From: Verrucomicrobiaceae bacterium
Lineage (GTDB): Bacteria > Verrucomicrobiota > Verrucomicrobiia > Verrucomicrobiales > Verrucomicrobiaceae
Assembly (NCBI GenBank): GCA_016795365.1
Contig: JAEUHN010000022.1
Location: 19,109 to 83,108 of the forward strand
Direction: 5' to 3'
Length of the DNA stretch: 64,000 nt
Shown: positions 10,599 through 19,855 of the stretch, piece after piece
Layout of the letters: each line of letters begins with the position of its first letter
Position numbering within the stretch: the stretch's first letter is position 1
Position numbers and translations under genes: made by a program
Notes under the pieces: model-generated
Told to the model about the DNA's origin: nothing
Databases searched by the model: none
Seen by the model: only the letters and a program-made list of their open reading frames with translations

Positions 10599-12608
10599 TC
10601 AAGGCTTGGGCGTGGCTTTGCCCCGGTAGCGGAAGATTTCCAGCGTGTGGATGTCTTCTTCGGCCCAAAGAATGTCCTTGAGTTCGAAAAGCTGCGGGTC
10701 ACGGAGCAGCGCATACACCTCGGCTTGAAGTTCATGGAAGAGCTTTCGTTGGCCGACGACGTAGTAGAGTGCGCCGCCGTTTTGGTCCACCTCGGCCATG
10801 CGCTCGCGCAACCGCTTGGCATCGCGGACGTAGGTGTCGGCGCGGGGATCGTAGAGATCAATGTGACGCCACAGGTGGCAGGTGACGACCTTGGAAGGTC
10901 CATCGAATCCCCAGGGTTCGTGCTGGCCGCGCGTGAGCTGGAAGGCCTGGCGATGGCTCTCGTAGGGCTGGGCGTGCATCAGCTGGATCTGCGGTCTCGC
11001 CACCTCGGCCATGGCCAGGGGAGCGAGCAGACCGAGCAAGAGACAAAGCGCTCCCATCGCCCGAGTGAGCGGCGTGGCCTGTGGCAGACGAAGCGTTTCC
11101 GCCTTGCTCCACAGTGCATCCAGTCCCAGGCCGGTGAAGACGGCGAGGGGCAGGATGATAAAAAAGAAATACCAAAAGATCCACTCGATGCCCATCACCC
11201 ACTTGAACACGCTGGCTCCCAACGCTCCGGCCGCGAAAACGGACAGCCACATCCAGCCCTGGAGCGGGCGATGCCGGAAAAGCGTGCTGGCACCAGTGAC
11301 GAGGAGGCCTAGCGCTGCCAGCAGGCCGAATCGGACGGTGAGGGGCTTGGCGGCTATGGCTTCCTTCAGCGGCACTTCGGTCGGGTTCTCGGGGTCGCTA
11401 CGGAACCAGGGCGCCCCGATGAGGAGGCCGCTGAGGCTGTTGTAGAACCATTGAGTCTCCATGGGTTTGCCCGTGTGTTTCAGGCGTTCGATGGCACGCG
11501 GCGACTGCAGGCTGCATGGGGCCACCATGAAGATAAACAGCGCCCCCGCCGTGAGGCCAACGACCAGCGGACGGGCCAGGCGTGACACTCGCTCTACGAT
11601 CGAAACGGGCCCTGCATCTCGCTTCAACAGCAGACCCAGCGAGATGACGCTGGTGATCGTGAGGAAGGGCAGGGCTGCGACTTTCCAGGAGTAAACCGCC
11701 AGGAATTGCAGGGCTCCGAGCCAAAGCCAGCCACGCCACCGGTTGCTGCGCAGAGCATACAAGAGAGCCCACACCGCCAGCGTGAAGAACAGCACCATCA
11801 GGATGTAACCCCGCGCCTCCGTGCTGTAGCGAATGTGCCAGGGATGAATGGAAAAGAAGGCAGCGGCGAAGAGCCCGGCCCGTGGACGCCCCAGCCAGCG
11901 GAGGAACAAAGCGATCGCCACGATGGAGGCGAGTCCGCCCACGAGCAGCGGCAGACGGGACACAGCCTCGTCAAAGGCGGTGACGGGCAGCCCCTTCCAA
12001 CTCCGCCAGGTGTCCATGGTCAGCTTTTGCAGGATGCTGAACAGGTAGTGATTGCCGCCCGTCTGATCGTCCCACAGCACATGGGACCAGGTGACGGGTT
12101 TGAACTTGAGCGGTCCCTGCATGTCGTCACCGGTCACCGGCTCGTATTTCCCGTGTCCGTAGTAACGAAGCGCCCAGCCCTCGTCGCCCCAGTAGGAGTG
12201 AGCCATCCGTGGCAGGCGGAGGGAGGTCGCGCCTACGATGATGACGAGCAGCACGGGCCAGAACCACCAGCGACTGGGTTGTGGATCAGGAAGCTGGGTT
12301 TCGATAAGACAAGGTTTAGCCCGGCTCCACCACCGCACGCTGCCAACGATCAGGGCGCTGACAAGGGCGTGGATGATCCCGCCTTTCCACAGCCCCATCT
12401 GAAGAATGGCGCTGAACTTGGGGGGCTTGCCGAAGACCAAATCGGTCGGCCAGTCGGAGGGAACCTTCCAGTCCTTCAGCATCAGGATCAGTCCGATCAA
12501 AGCGATGAAGTGCCAAGTCCATAGAGCGCGGGCTCCGTGGGACTGGCCAGGGACGCGGGACCAAGCGGTGGCGAGCAGGGAGCGGATTCGACGGAACTGG
12601 GAGGGCAT
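10599..12608 (-). CDS. GT39-type membrane glycosyltransferase (ArnT/PMT-like)
   Basis: A 669-residue polytopic membrane protein. After two N-terminal hydrophobic segments it shows [22 protein letters not shown], an acidic D-E pair in the first periplasmic loop as in the GT39/GT83 dolichyl or undecaprenyl phosphate-sugar transferases. Many further helices follow, then a soluble C-terminal part from about residue 530. Such enzymes transfer sugars from a lipid carrier to proteins or lipids outside the inner membrane. The substrate is unknown. The gene is upstream of tkt on the same strand, with a GC-rich 100-bp spacer (10499-10598) that has GC-rich dyads but no T-tract. Confidence 0.75.
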   Translation of the reverse strand: MPSQFRRIRSLLATAWSRVPGQSHGARALWTWHFIALIGLILMLKDWKVPSDWPTDLVFGKPPKFSAILQMGLWKGGIIHALVSALIVGSVRWWSRAKPCLIETQLPDPQPSRWWFWPVLLVIIVGATSLRLPRMAHSYWGDEGWALRYYGHGKYEPVTGDDMQGPLKFKPVTWSHVLWDDQTGGNHYLFSILQKLTMDTWRSWKGLPVTAFDEAVSRLPLLVGGLASIVAIALFLRWLGRPRAGLFAAAFFSIHPWHIRYSTEARGYILMVLFFTLAVWALLYALRSNRWRGWLWLGALQFLAVYSWKVAALPFLTITSVISLGLLLKRDAGPVSIVERVSRLARPLVVGLTAGALFIFMVAPCSLQSPRAIERLKHTGKPMETQWFYNSLSGLLIGAPWFRSDPENPTEVPLKEAIAAKPLTVRFGLLAALGLLVTGASTLFRHRPLQGWMWLSVFAAGALGASVFKWVMGIEWIFWYFFFIILPLAVFTGLGLDALWSKAETLRLPQATPLTRAMGALCLLLGLLAPLAMAEVARPQIQLMHAQPYESHRQAFQLTRGQHEPWGFDGPSKVVTCHLWRHIDLYDPRADTYVRDAKRLRERMAEVDQNGGALYYVVGQRKLFHELQAEVYALLRDPQLFELKDILWAEEDIHTLEIFRYRGKATPKP

Positions 12609-12736
12609 CGGGATGAAATGCTAGTCGGATGACTACATGGCATCCAACCCGAGTTGTCGATTGGGAGAATCCCTTATCATCCAGTGGCTTTGGGCGACGG
12701 GCAAGAATCCGGCCAGCCTTGAGCAAAAGAGCGGGA

Positions 12737-12802
12737 ATTTGAAAAATTAATTAACTTTACAAAAATAATAACACATACGAAATAAATAACTCTTCCTCTA
12801 AA
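12737..12802 (+). promoter_or_regulatory. Very AT-rich leader/promoter of the GloVer gene
   Basis: About 82% A+T by hand count in DNA that is otherwise around 60% G+C, ending at the ATG at 12803. A TTGAAA at 12739-12744 and TAATAA-like boxes near 12766 could be promoter elements, but the spacing is not canonical, so no specific promoter is claimed. The composition itself is seen directly. It may mark a strong promoter or a binding region for a nucleoid protein (inference). Confidence 0.5.
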
Positions 12803-15800
12803 ATGAAATCTTCTCTAGCTCTTCTTGCTTCGGCATTGATTCTCCAAGGTTTCGCAGGTCAGGCGTGGTCCCAGGCTGAGTTTCAGACGCTGGCTACCTT
12901 TCCGCAAACTCCCGGCTACCCGAAGCACGGAGTGATCCGCGCAGCCGACGGGACCTTCTACGGCGTGTCCAGATTCGGAGGCACCGGCGATGCTGGCGCT
13001 CTCTTCGCCATCGACGAAACAGCTGGCACGGTGACCGACGTCGCCAACTTCGCCACCATTGGCGTCGAACTCGGCGACGAGCGTCTGGGCCTAGCCACCG
13101 ACGACTCGGACGCCATCTTTGGCATTGCGGCGTATGGCGGTGCCAATGGAGACGGAGCGATCTGGAAGTGGACGGCTGCGGGCGGATTGGTGCGCCTCGC
13201 CAGCTTCGATGAAACCGCCAACGGCCAGAACCCTCGGGGCGAACTGGTGACCGATGGAGCCGGGAATTTCTACGGGATCTGCGTGGCGGGCGGTGCTTTT
13301 GGCGATGGAACCCTGTGGAAGTGGTCGGCCACGGGCGGACTCGTGCGGCTGTATTCGTTCCAGAACTATGGAGATGCTCTGTCGCTTGGAGGTCGCCCCC
13401 GCTCCATCGCACTGGTGAATGACGCACTTTATGGAGTGACTGCCGAAAAGGACAATGGCACCGGCCCGGACATTCCCGTGCTGTGGTCCCGGAGCGCGGC
13501 GGGCGTGATGAAGCAGGCAGCCGTGTTCGATACGGACATCCTCGGCTACCCGCAGGGCGGGATCGTGGTCACAGGGTCGGGCGTGGCTGGGATCTCCTAC
13601 ACGAACTCCACGGCGGAAACCGGCACGCCCAGGCTCTGGGTTTATCCAGGCACGGGCACCGTGATTACCAATGCGCACACCTTTGCCGCCACGGATGCGC
13701 GGCTGACGATTGGTTCCGACGGCGAGGAAATCTATGGCACGACCGAGGCCGGACGAGTCTGGCATCGCTCCTTGGGTGGGGCGTTTGCGCTCGAAGGAAC
13801 CTATGCGCCCGCCTCGGTGGGCAAGCCCGCAGGCAGCCTCGTGGTGCTGGGCACAGGCGATGTCTTTGGCACGGCGATCTTGGACACCGATGGATCGGGC
13901 ACCTTCTGGAAGTGGAACGAAACCGACGGCACCTCCCTCAAGGCCAATTTCCCGGCGCTCACCCTCGGCGGCGATCCGAACGGCGTCCATGTGGACAGCC
14001 AGGGCAACGTGTATGGCATTGAGATGATCCGGCAGTTCCTCTGGCGCTGGAGTGATGCAACGGGACCCGCCCCCCAGAAGGTGGCTGATGTGGAGACGCC
14101 GCTCGTGGGCTTCGTCACCTTCGGTGGTGTCGTGGGGGATGATAATGGCAATGTCTTTGGCTTCACCAAGCTCGGTGCTTCGGGCACAGCGGGTAGCCTG
14201 TGGCGATGGAATGCCCTGAGCGGTCTGGTCAAGGTGGGAGCCTTCGGCACGGCTCTGGTGCCGGGGAATGCGACGGGACATATCGCTCGCGATCCGGAGT
14301 CCGGAGCAATCTGGGGAACTACCGAACAGATTTCAGGAACCAAAAAAATCATCCACCTCTGGCGTTGGACCTCGGCCCTCGGCCTTCGAAAGGTGGCGAC
14401 GCTGCCTTCGGCTGACGGCGAGGGACCCGTGAAAGCCCTCACCGTGGGACTTGGCGGCGCGATCTACGGCGTGTGTGCGGGTGGCGGCACCGCTGGCAAG
14501 GGAACCCTGTGGGCCTGGATTGATTCCACGGGTCTCAACAATCTGGCTGACTTTGGCGCGCCGACGCCGATCACGACTTCTCCAGGGGCTGGCCTCGCTG
14601 TGACACCCTTGGGCACGGTTTATGGAGTGACGGAGACGGGTGGCGCTGACAATGCCGGGCGCATCTGGCGCTGGGTGCCAGTGGTGGGGCTCACGGTGGT
14701 GAAGGACTTCGCCACGGCAACGACTGGAGCAATGGATGAGACGGACACGGGCATGATCGTCGCCACCGATGGCGCGCTCTACGGCTGCGCTTCCGGTGGC
14801 GGTAGCCGTGGAGTGGGCACACTCTGGAAATGCACGCTCGGCGGCACGCCTGCGCTGACGGCGCTGCACCACTTCGATCCCACGGTGATGTCCCATCCTC
14901 AGCCTAACCGGCTGGTGCAGGCTACGGATGGCATGATCTACGGCGTGGCGCTTCATGGCGTGTGGCGATACGGCGTAGCCCCCAGCACGCCGCAGGGTCC
15001 TGTGGCCGTCACCTTGCCGATGGGTTACCTCTCCGCCTCACGTGTGGTGCTGGAAGGGTCCATCAATGCGCGGAGCAATGACACGACGGTGACGTTTGAA
15101 CTAGGCACCCAGGCGGATGACTTCACGGTGTCCGAGGCGGCCACGCCTGGCACGGTGTCTGGCAGCAGTGCCACGCCTGTGAGCGTCGAGTTCACCGGAC
15201 TGCTCGCGAAGACGACCTACTTCTATCGCATCAAGGCCGAGAACAGCGTGGGCAGCAGTTACAGTGCGGTGGCCAGCTTCACGACCTCCGCCACGCTGGC
15301 TCCTCTCGTCGTGACCAAGGTGGCAACACTCCCCACGCCTGCGAGCCTCACCCTCAATGCGACAGTCACACCGCGCTCGTCATTGGACACGCTGGTCTTC
15401 TTCGATGTAGGCACGTCGGCGACGGCGCTCACGACTGTTGTGCCTGTCACCACTGGAGCGATTTCCGGCAATGCAGCTATCAACGTCAGCGCTGTCGCGG
15501 GCAGTCTTTTGCCACACACCAAGTATTACTTCCGGGCTCGCGCGCAGCATGACAATGGCTCGGCGGTGGGTGCCGTGCTCAGCGCGGTGACGGGGAATAA
15601 CCATCCTGTCGCTGTCGATGATGCCTTCGTCGTTCTGCCGAGTGCCACTGTCGATCTGACCGTGCTCGGCAATGACACGGATGCCGACTCGGATGCACTT
15701 TCAGCTCTGTCGTTCAGCATTCCTCCCGCAGCTGCGGGCAAGGTGTTGAAAGTCGGCAACGTGCTTCGTTTCACGGCTACCGCAGCCTTCACCAGCGCCA

Positions 15801-17503
15801 CGATCAACTACACGGTGAGCGATGGGTTTGGCGGCACTGACACGGGCGTTTGCACCCTCACGCGCGGCACGGCGACGCTCTCGGAGACGGCGCACACCCT
15901 GGGCTCGGAAGGAGGCAGTTACTCGGTGGGGATCACAACGCCGTCGAACTGGGCCACCGTCGAGGCCTTGACCTGGGCCAGCACGGCTCCCGTAGCAGGC
16001 TCGGGCAATGGCACGACCACGATCACCGTGCTGCCCAATCCGGCAGCCGTGGCACGCATCGGCACCGTGGTCATTGGTGGCGTGGCACACAACATCACAC
16101 AGAACGGTGTCGTCGCGCCCACCGTGGCCATGCCCGATCCTCTTCCTGCGGGCATCGTTGGTGCGCCTTACTCCATCAGCGTTCCCACGACTGGACGACC
16201 CGTGACTTACAAGGTGGTGGGCACGCTGCCTCCAGGCCTGGTCTTTGGCCCCTTGGGAACGATCACCGGCATTCCTACCAAGTCGGGTGATTACCCGCTG
16301 ACTGTGCGGGCGATCAACGCGGCGAACACGAGCGCGCCCGTGACCTTCACCATTCACATCGACCCGCTGCCGACGAGCGTGATTGGAGCCTTCACTGCAC
16401 TCCTTGATCGCGGCACCTTGAATCGCGATTTGGGCGGCTGGCTGACGCTTTCCACCACATCGACAGGCTCAGCGTCTGGCACACTGCGGTTGGCGGAGTT
16501 GAGCTACCCGTTCAGTGGCAAGATGGTGTCGAGCACCGATGTCTCCGTTGATCCAGTGGCTGACTTCATCATCGCACGTCGCGGCACCACGGCACTCACG
16601 GTGAAAGTGAAGTTTGATCATCCAGGCACCAACAAGATCAGCGTGGAAGTGAACACCGCAGGGAGCGCCACCGCCCCGCTGCTGGGCCTCGGCTCACGCA
16701 TACTCGGCACGACGACCATCGCGGCGGCCAGCTACAATGCGATTTTCGAACCGGCCTCCGACCCCGATGAGCCACAGGGCGATGGCTACGCAACGTTCAA
16801 GACTTCGACCACCGGCGCAGTCACATGGTCGGGCAGGCTTGCTGATGGCACGGTGCTCACTGGTGCTGGGTTGCTCGATCCTGACAATGCCCTGCCGATG
16901 TGGCATGTGCTCTACGCGAATCAGGGCTGCGTGCATGGTCGCGCCACCTTCGCTGGTGCGCCGACACAGACTGTGGGAGGCACATTCACCTGGTTCAAGA
17001 AGCCGCAGCCTGGCAGGCTCTACCGTGACGGCATCGGCCCGATGGACTGCACCATTGCGGGCAATCTTTGGACGGCGCCGCTCACTGGCGAGATCGTGCT
17101 GGGCCTCACGGACAAGGTGGACAACGCACGCCTGGAGTTCTTCGCAGGTGGTATTGGCAGCTCGGAGCAGGCGGCAGCTACGCGGCAGATCTTCACCATC
17201 AACACGCTCAACAAGCCATTGCTCGACCTTCCTGGTTCGGCGGACAATCTGACCAGCGTGAAGCTCACCCTGACGCCATCCACCGGATACTTCATGGGCA
17301 GTTTCACGTTGCGCGACTCGAATGTCCTCGACCCTGCACACCCTCATCTGCGGCCCGTCACTTTCCAGGGTTTGCTGGTGAACTCGCTAGGCAAGGGTGC
17401 CGGTTACTTCCTGCTCAACCAGCTTCCTTCGGCGGGCAAGACGCTGCTCACCTCGGATATCTTATCTGGGCAGGTCGTGCTGGATGCCGCACCTTCGCCT
17501 TGA
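12803..17503 (+). CDS. Giant secreted GloVer-repeat protein with Ig-like domains
   Basis: A 1566-residue exported protein with a signal peptide (hydrophobic residues 4-20, probable cleavage after AWSQA). Residues about 25-730 are tandem units of roughly 50 residues built on DGxGNFYGxxxxGGxxGDGTLWKWxxxGGLxxLxxF, the GloVer repeat known from Gloeobacter and Verrucomicrobia. Then come two fibronectin-III-like modules (about 735-920), a VAVDDAFVVLP/VLGNDTDADSD cadherin-like module (about 930-1010), a BACON-like segment (about 1015-1100) and a putative Ig fold with LPPGLVFGPLGTITGIPTKSG (about 1105-1185). The C-terminal 370 residues are beta-rich and ordinary for verrucomicrobial surface proteins. 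Its stop abuts the next, convergent stop at TGATCA. Confidence 0.85.
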   Translation: MKSSLALLASALILQGFAGQAWSQAEFQTLATFPQTPGYPKHGVIRAADGTFYGVSRFGGTGDAGALFAIDETAGTVTDVANFATIGVELGDERLGLATDDSDAIFGIAAYGGANGDGAIWKWTAAGGLVRLASFDETANGQNPRGELVTDGAGNFYGICVAGGAFGDGTLWKWSATGGLVRLYSFQNYGDALSLGGRPRSIALVNDALYGVTAEKDNGTGPDIPVLWSRSAAGVMKQAAVFDTDILGYPQGGIVVTGSGVAGISYTNSTAETGTPRLWVYPGTGTVITNAHTFAATDARLTIGSDGEEIYGTTEAGRVWHRSLGGAFALEGTYAPASVGKPAGSLVVLGTGDVFGTAILDTDGSGTFWKWNETDGTSLKANFPALTLGGDPNGVHVDSQGNVYGIEMIRQFLWRWSDATGPAPQKVADVETPLVGFVTFGGVVGDDNGNVFGFTKLGASGTAGSLWRWNALSGLVKVGAFGTALVPGNATGHIARDPESGAIWGTTEQISGTKKIIHLWRWTSALGLRKVATLPSADGEGPVKALTVGLGGAIYGVCAGGGTAGKGTLWAWIDSTGLNNLADFGAPTPITTSPGAGLAVTPLGTVYGVTETGGADNAGRIWRWVPVVGLTVVKDFATATTGAMDETDTGMIVATDGALYGCASGGGSRGVGTLWKCTLGGTPALTALHHFDPTVMSHPQPNRLVQATDGMIYGVALHGVWRYGVAPSTPQGPVAVTLPMGYLSASRVVLEGSINARSNDTTVTFELGTQADDFTVSEAATPGTVSGSSATPVSVEFTGLLAKTTYFYRIKAENSVGSSYSAVASFTTSATLAPLVVTKVATLPTPASLTLNATVTPRSSLDTLVFFDVGTSATALTTVVPVTTGAISGNAAINVSAVAGSLLPHTKYYFRARAQHDNGSAVGAVLSAVTGNNHPVAVDDAFVVLPSATVDLTVLGNDTDADSDALSALSFSIPPAAAGKVLKVGNVLRFTATAAFTSATINYTVSDGFGGTDTGVCTLTRGTATLSETAHTLGSEGGSYSVGITTPSNWATVEALTWASTAPVAGSGNGTTTITVLPNPAAVARIGTVVIGGVAHNITQNGVVAPTVAMPDPLPAGIVGAPYSISVPTTGRPVTYKVVGTLPPGLVFGPLGTITGIPTKSGDYPLTVRAINAANTSAPVTFTIHIDPLPTSVIGAFTALLDRGTLNRDLGGWLTLSTTSTGSASGTLRLAELSYPFSGKMVSSTDVSVDPVADFIIARRGTTALTVKVKFDHPGTNKISVEVNTAGSATAPLLGLGSRILGTTTIAAASYNAIFEPASDPDEPQGDGYATFKTSTTGAVTWSGRLADGTVLTGAGLLDPDNALPMWHVLYANQGCVHGRATFAGAPTQTVGGTFTWFKKPQPGRLYRDGIGPMDCTIAGNLWTAPLTGEIVLGLTDKVDNARLEFFAGGIGSSEQAAATRQIFTINTLNKPLLDLPGSADNLTSVKLTLTPSTGYFMGSFTLRDSNVLDPAHPHLRPVTFQGLLVNSLGKGAGYFLLNQLPSAGKTLLTSDILSGQVVLDAAPSP

Positions 17504-17971
17504 TCAACGGCTCAGTTCGTCCTGGGACAGGGTTTTGAACCCCGCCTGGGCGAGTGCTGAGCTGGCGACGTCGGCATCGTCCGTGTGCAGCACCATCACT
17601 GGCCACTCGGCGGGCCGGATCAGCAGCGGATAGCACTGGCGCACATTCACCTCGGCAGCGAGCAGGCCGCTCAGGCAGTGATTGAGATCCTGGGCGCCGC
17701 CTTTGAGTTCCACGATGACCACGGTGCTCTCGGAGTGAGCGATGCCGCGTTCGATGAACAAGGTCTGCGCGGACTCGGGATCATTCACCACCATGCGCAG
17801 CAGAGTGATCTCGGCCGACTCCTGGAGGCTGAGGCCGAGCACCACGATCTGGTGCTCGCGCAGCAGCTTGAGCAAGGCAAGCATGGTGCCCACGCGATTG
17901 TCCAAAAACACCGTCAACTGCCGCACCGGCTGGCGGGCATTCGTGATGGTGGTGGATTCCTGGACGATCAT
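17504..17971 (-). CDS. ACT-domain protein, putative ligand-binding regulator
   Basis: A 155-residue protein with two ACT-like halves. QLTVFLDNRVGTMLALLKLL near residue 18 is a clear first ACT strand-helix with the conserved glycine, and the second half (ESTVVIVELKGG, VNVRQCYPLLIRP) repeats the beta-alpha-beta pattern. ACT domains bind amino acids and regulate enzymes. No catalytic domain is attached. It starts 5 bp after the DUF6941 gene and 467 bp after the EboD-like gene in the same direction, so the three probably form an operon. The ligand is unknown. Confidence 0.75.
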   Translation of the reverse strand: MIVQESTTITNARQPVRQLTVFLDNRVGTMLALLKLLREHQIVVLGLSLQESAEITLLRMVVNDPESAQTLFIERGIAHSESTVVIVELKGGAQDLNHCLSGLLAAEVNVRQCYPLLIRPAEWPVMVLHTDDADVASSALAQAGFKTLSQDELSR

Positions 17972-17976
17972 AAGGC

Positions 17977-18435
17977 TCAGCCAAAGGGTGACGTGGACCG
18001 ATGCGGATCTTCGTAGAGCATCACGCGCAGAGGCACGCTCGTGAGTTCGATATCGTCGTGCTCGACAACGAAGCGATAGAGCCCTGGCTTCTCGAATTTC
18101 ATCCGCTGGAGATTCAGCACGATGTTGCGGCTGATGAAGGGCGGGCCACCGGGAGGAATCGTCGCATCAATGTCGGCCGGGAAGGGCGGCATGATGTCCT
18201 CGTCTTCAGGTCCCAGCGCGCGGATCTTCATCTTGTAAGTGCCGCTGTCTTCGTGATCGAAGAACAGACGAAGAGCGAAGGAGCACTGCGGATGATGCAC
18301 GGGGAACTCCCGGGTGCAGAGGGTGTCGAAGGCACCGAGGATGCAGAGCTTGCCCTGATAGTCCGCAGCGAAGTCACAAAGCGTGGCGAGGAGAATTTGC
18401 ACGGCGCACAGTGGGGCACGGTTCCTGAAATGCAA
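17977..18435 (-). CDS. DUF6941-type protein, function unknown
   Basis: A 152-residue protein resembling DUF6941: an opening strand VQILLATLCDFAADYQGKL, then CILGAFDTL, HHPQCSFALRLFFDHEDSG and a terminal FVVEHDDIELTSVPLRVML. This looks like a small beta-sandwich. The TTG at 18435 is chosen because a GAAGGT box lies 7 nt upstream and it starts 3 bp after the EboD-like stop; a GTG at 18402 would match the usual start of family members. No catalytic residues are evident. Function unknown. Confidence 0.65.
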   Translation of the reverse strand: MHFRNRAPLCAVQILLATLCDFAADYQGKLCILGAFDTLCTREFPVHHPQCSFALRLFFDHEDSGTYKMKIRALGPEDEDIMPPFPADIDATIPPGGPPFISRNIVLNLQRMKFEKPGLYRFVVEHDDIELTSVPLRVMLYEDPHRSTSPFG

Positions 18436-18438
18436 TCG

Positions 18439-19638
18439 CTAGACCTTCGTGGCGATCAAAGGCTGAACGAAGGGCAGCACACGTCCGCGGTTGCGCTCGC
18501 GGAGGTCTTGCACGGCCTCTACGATGAGGCTGCGATCCATCTCGTGGACCTCGATCTTGCGGCCAATCTCTGGCACGAGCGTGATGGTGAGCTGACCGCC
18601 CAGATGCTCGCGGAATTCTTCGAGGCCAGCGAGGATGGTCATTTCTCCACCTGCGTTTTTCTCCAGCAGATGCGGGGCATACGTGACGAAGCCGATACGC
18701 TCGATCAGCGAGATGATTCGCTCCGCTGTGGGTGCATCCAGGATGCCGCGCTTCACGCTGTAAAGCAGATCGACGGCCATGCCGATGGCTACGGCTTCCC
18801 CATGGGAAACGGCGAATCCCGAGACCTGCTCCAGCTTGTGCGCGGCCCAGTGGCCGAAGTCGAGCGGGCGCGCACTGCCCATTTCAAAGGGATCGCCACC
18901 GGTGCTGATGTGCTCCACATGCAACTCGGCACTGCGCTGAATCGTGCGCTCAAGTGCAGACGACTCCAGGCGGGAGAGGGACTCGGCCATGCTTTCGAGT
19001 TCGTTGTAAAACGCTGCATCGCGAATGAGTGCGACCTTGATCGCCTCAATGATGCCGCCGCGACGATCGCGCTCGGGCAGCGAGTCGAGGAAGGCGAAAT
19101 CATTGATGACCGCATATGGCACGGCGAAGGAGCCCACCCAGTTCTTCTTGCCCACGTAGTTAACCCCGTTCTTCACGCCCACGCCACCATCGCCCTGGCT
19201 GAGGGTGGTGGTGGGGAAGCGGATGTGACGGATGCCGCGATGGGCGGTGGCAGCCGCGAAGCACACGAGATCAAGAACCGCGCCGCCGCCGATGACGAAG
19301 ACATACGAGTGCCTGTCCAGGCCTGCCTCGTTGATCGCTTTCCAGCATTGCTCCACGAGGCGGAAGTCATTCTTGCACGCCTCGCCACCGGGCAGCACGA
19401 AGGGCTCCGCTGTGAGGTGAAAAGCGTCACTGTGCGCGGCGGCATAGCCCTGCACCTGGGTGCTGAGATCGGGGTTGGCCAGCGCCACGCGATCATCAAT
19501 GAAGACGAGCACCTTCGGCTTGCGGCCATTCTGGGAGAGTTCCAGCACGTCGCGCACCGTGGTGTTCAGCGATGAAAACGCATCGCGGGTGAACAGGATC
19601 CGGTGGGTGTGCTCGATGGTGATCGTGCGTTGAAGCAT
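18439..19638 (-). CDS. EboD-like 3-dehydroquinate synthase family protein
   Basis: A 399-residue sugar-phosphate cyclase. The NAD-binding GGGAVLDLV (about 128), PTTTLSQGDGGVGVKNGVN, the metal ligands in GIIEAIKVALI (E), LDFGHWAAHKLE (H) and HGEAVAIGMAVD (H) are all present. The wording FAAATAHRG, GKKNWVGSF and GGDPFEMGSARPLDFGHWAAHKLE matches the EboD branch rather than housekeeping AroB (family recall). EboD belongs to the ebo cluster thought to export or process a secondary metabolite precursor. No eboA, B, C, E or F gene is in this window. It heads a probable three-gene operon with DUF6941 and ACT genes. Confidence 0.8.
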   Translation of the reverse strand: MLQRTITIEHTHRILFTRDAFSSLNTTVRDVLELSQNGRKPKVLVFIDDRVALANPDLSTQVQGYAAAHSDAFHLTAEPFVLPGGEACKNDFRLVEQCWKAINEAGLDRHSYVFVIGGGAVLDLVCFAAATAHRGIRHIRFPTTTLSQGDGGVGVKNGVNYVGKKNWVGSFAVPYAVINDFAFLDSLPERDRRGGIIEAIKVALIRDAAFYNELESMAESLSRLESSALERTIQRSAELHVEHISTGGDPFEMGSARPLDFGHWAAHKLEQVSGFAVSHGEAVAIGMAVDLLYSVKRGILDAPTAERIISLIERIGFVTYAPHLLEKNAGGEMTILAGLEEFREHLGGQLTITLVPEIGRKIEVHEMDRSLIVEAVQDLRERNRGRVLPFVQPLIATKV

Positions 19639-19855
19639 GGGGGTGTGGAGTCAACGCGGTTCGGTTCCGCGTTCAATCCGAATTCAAAACGTTCGCGCCC
19701 TGATGCCGGACTCTCGTCAGCCCTCAGCGTTCAGTCGATCACCGATGGAAGTCTGAAGTGGTATTCTCATGAACTGGACAAGGATGACAATGCGGCAATG
19801 CGCGTCCGGTCCAGGATTGACGCACCAGGGCCGCTCCGCATAGCCTGCCCCACGA

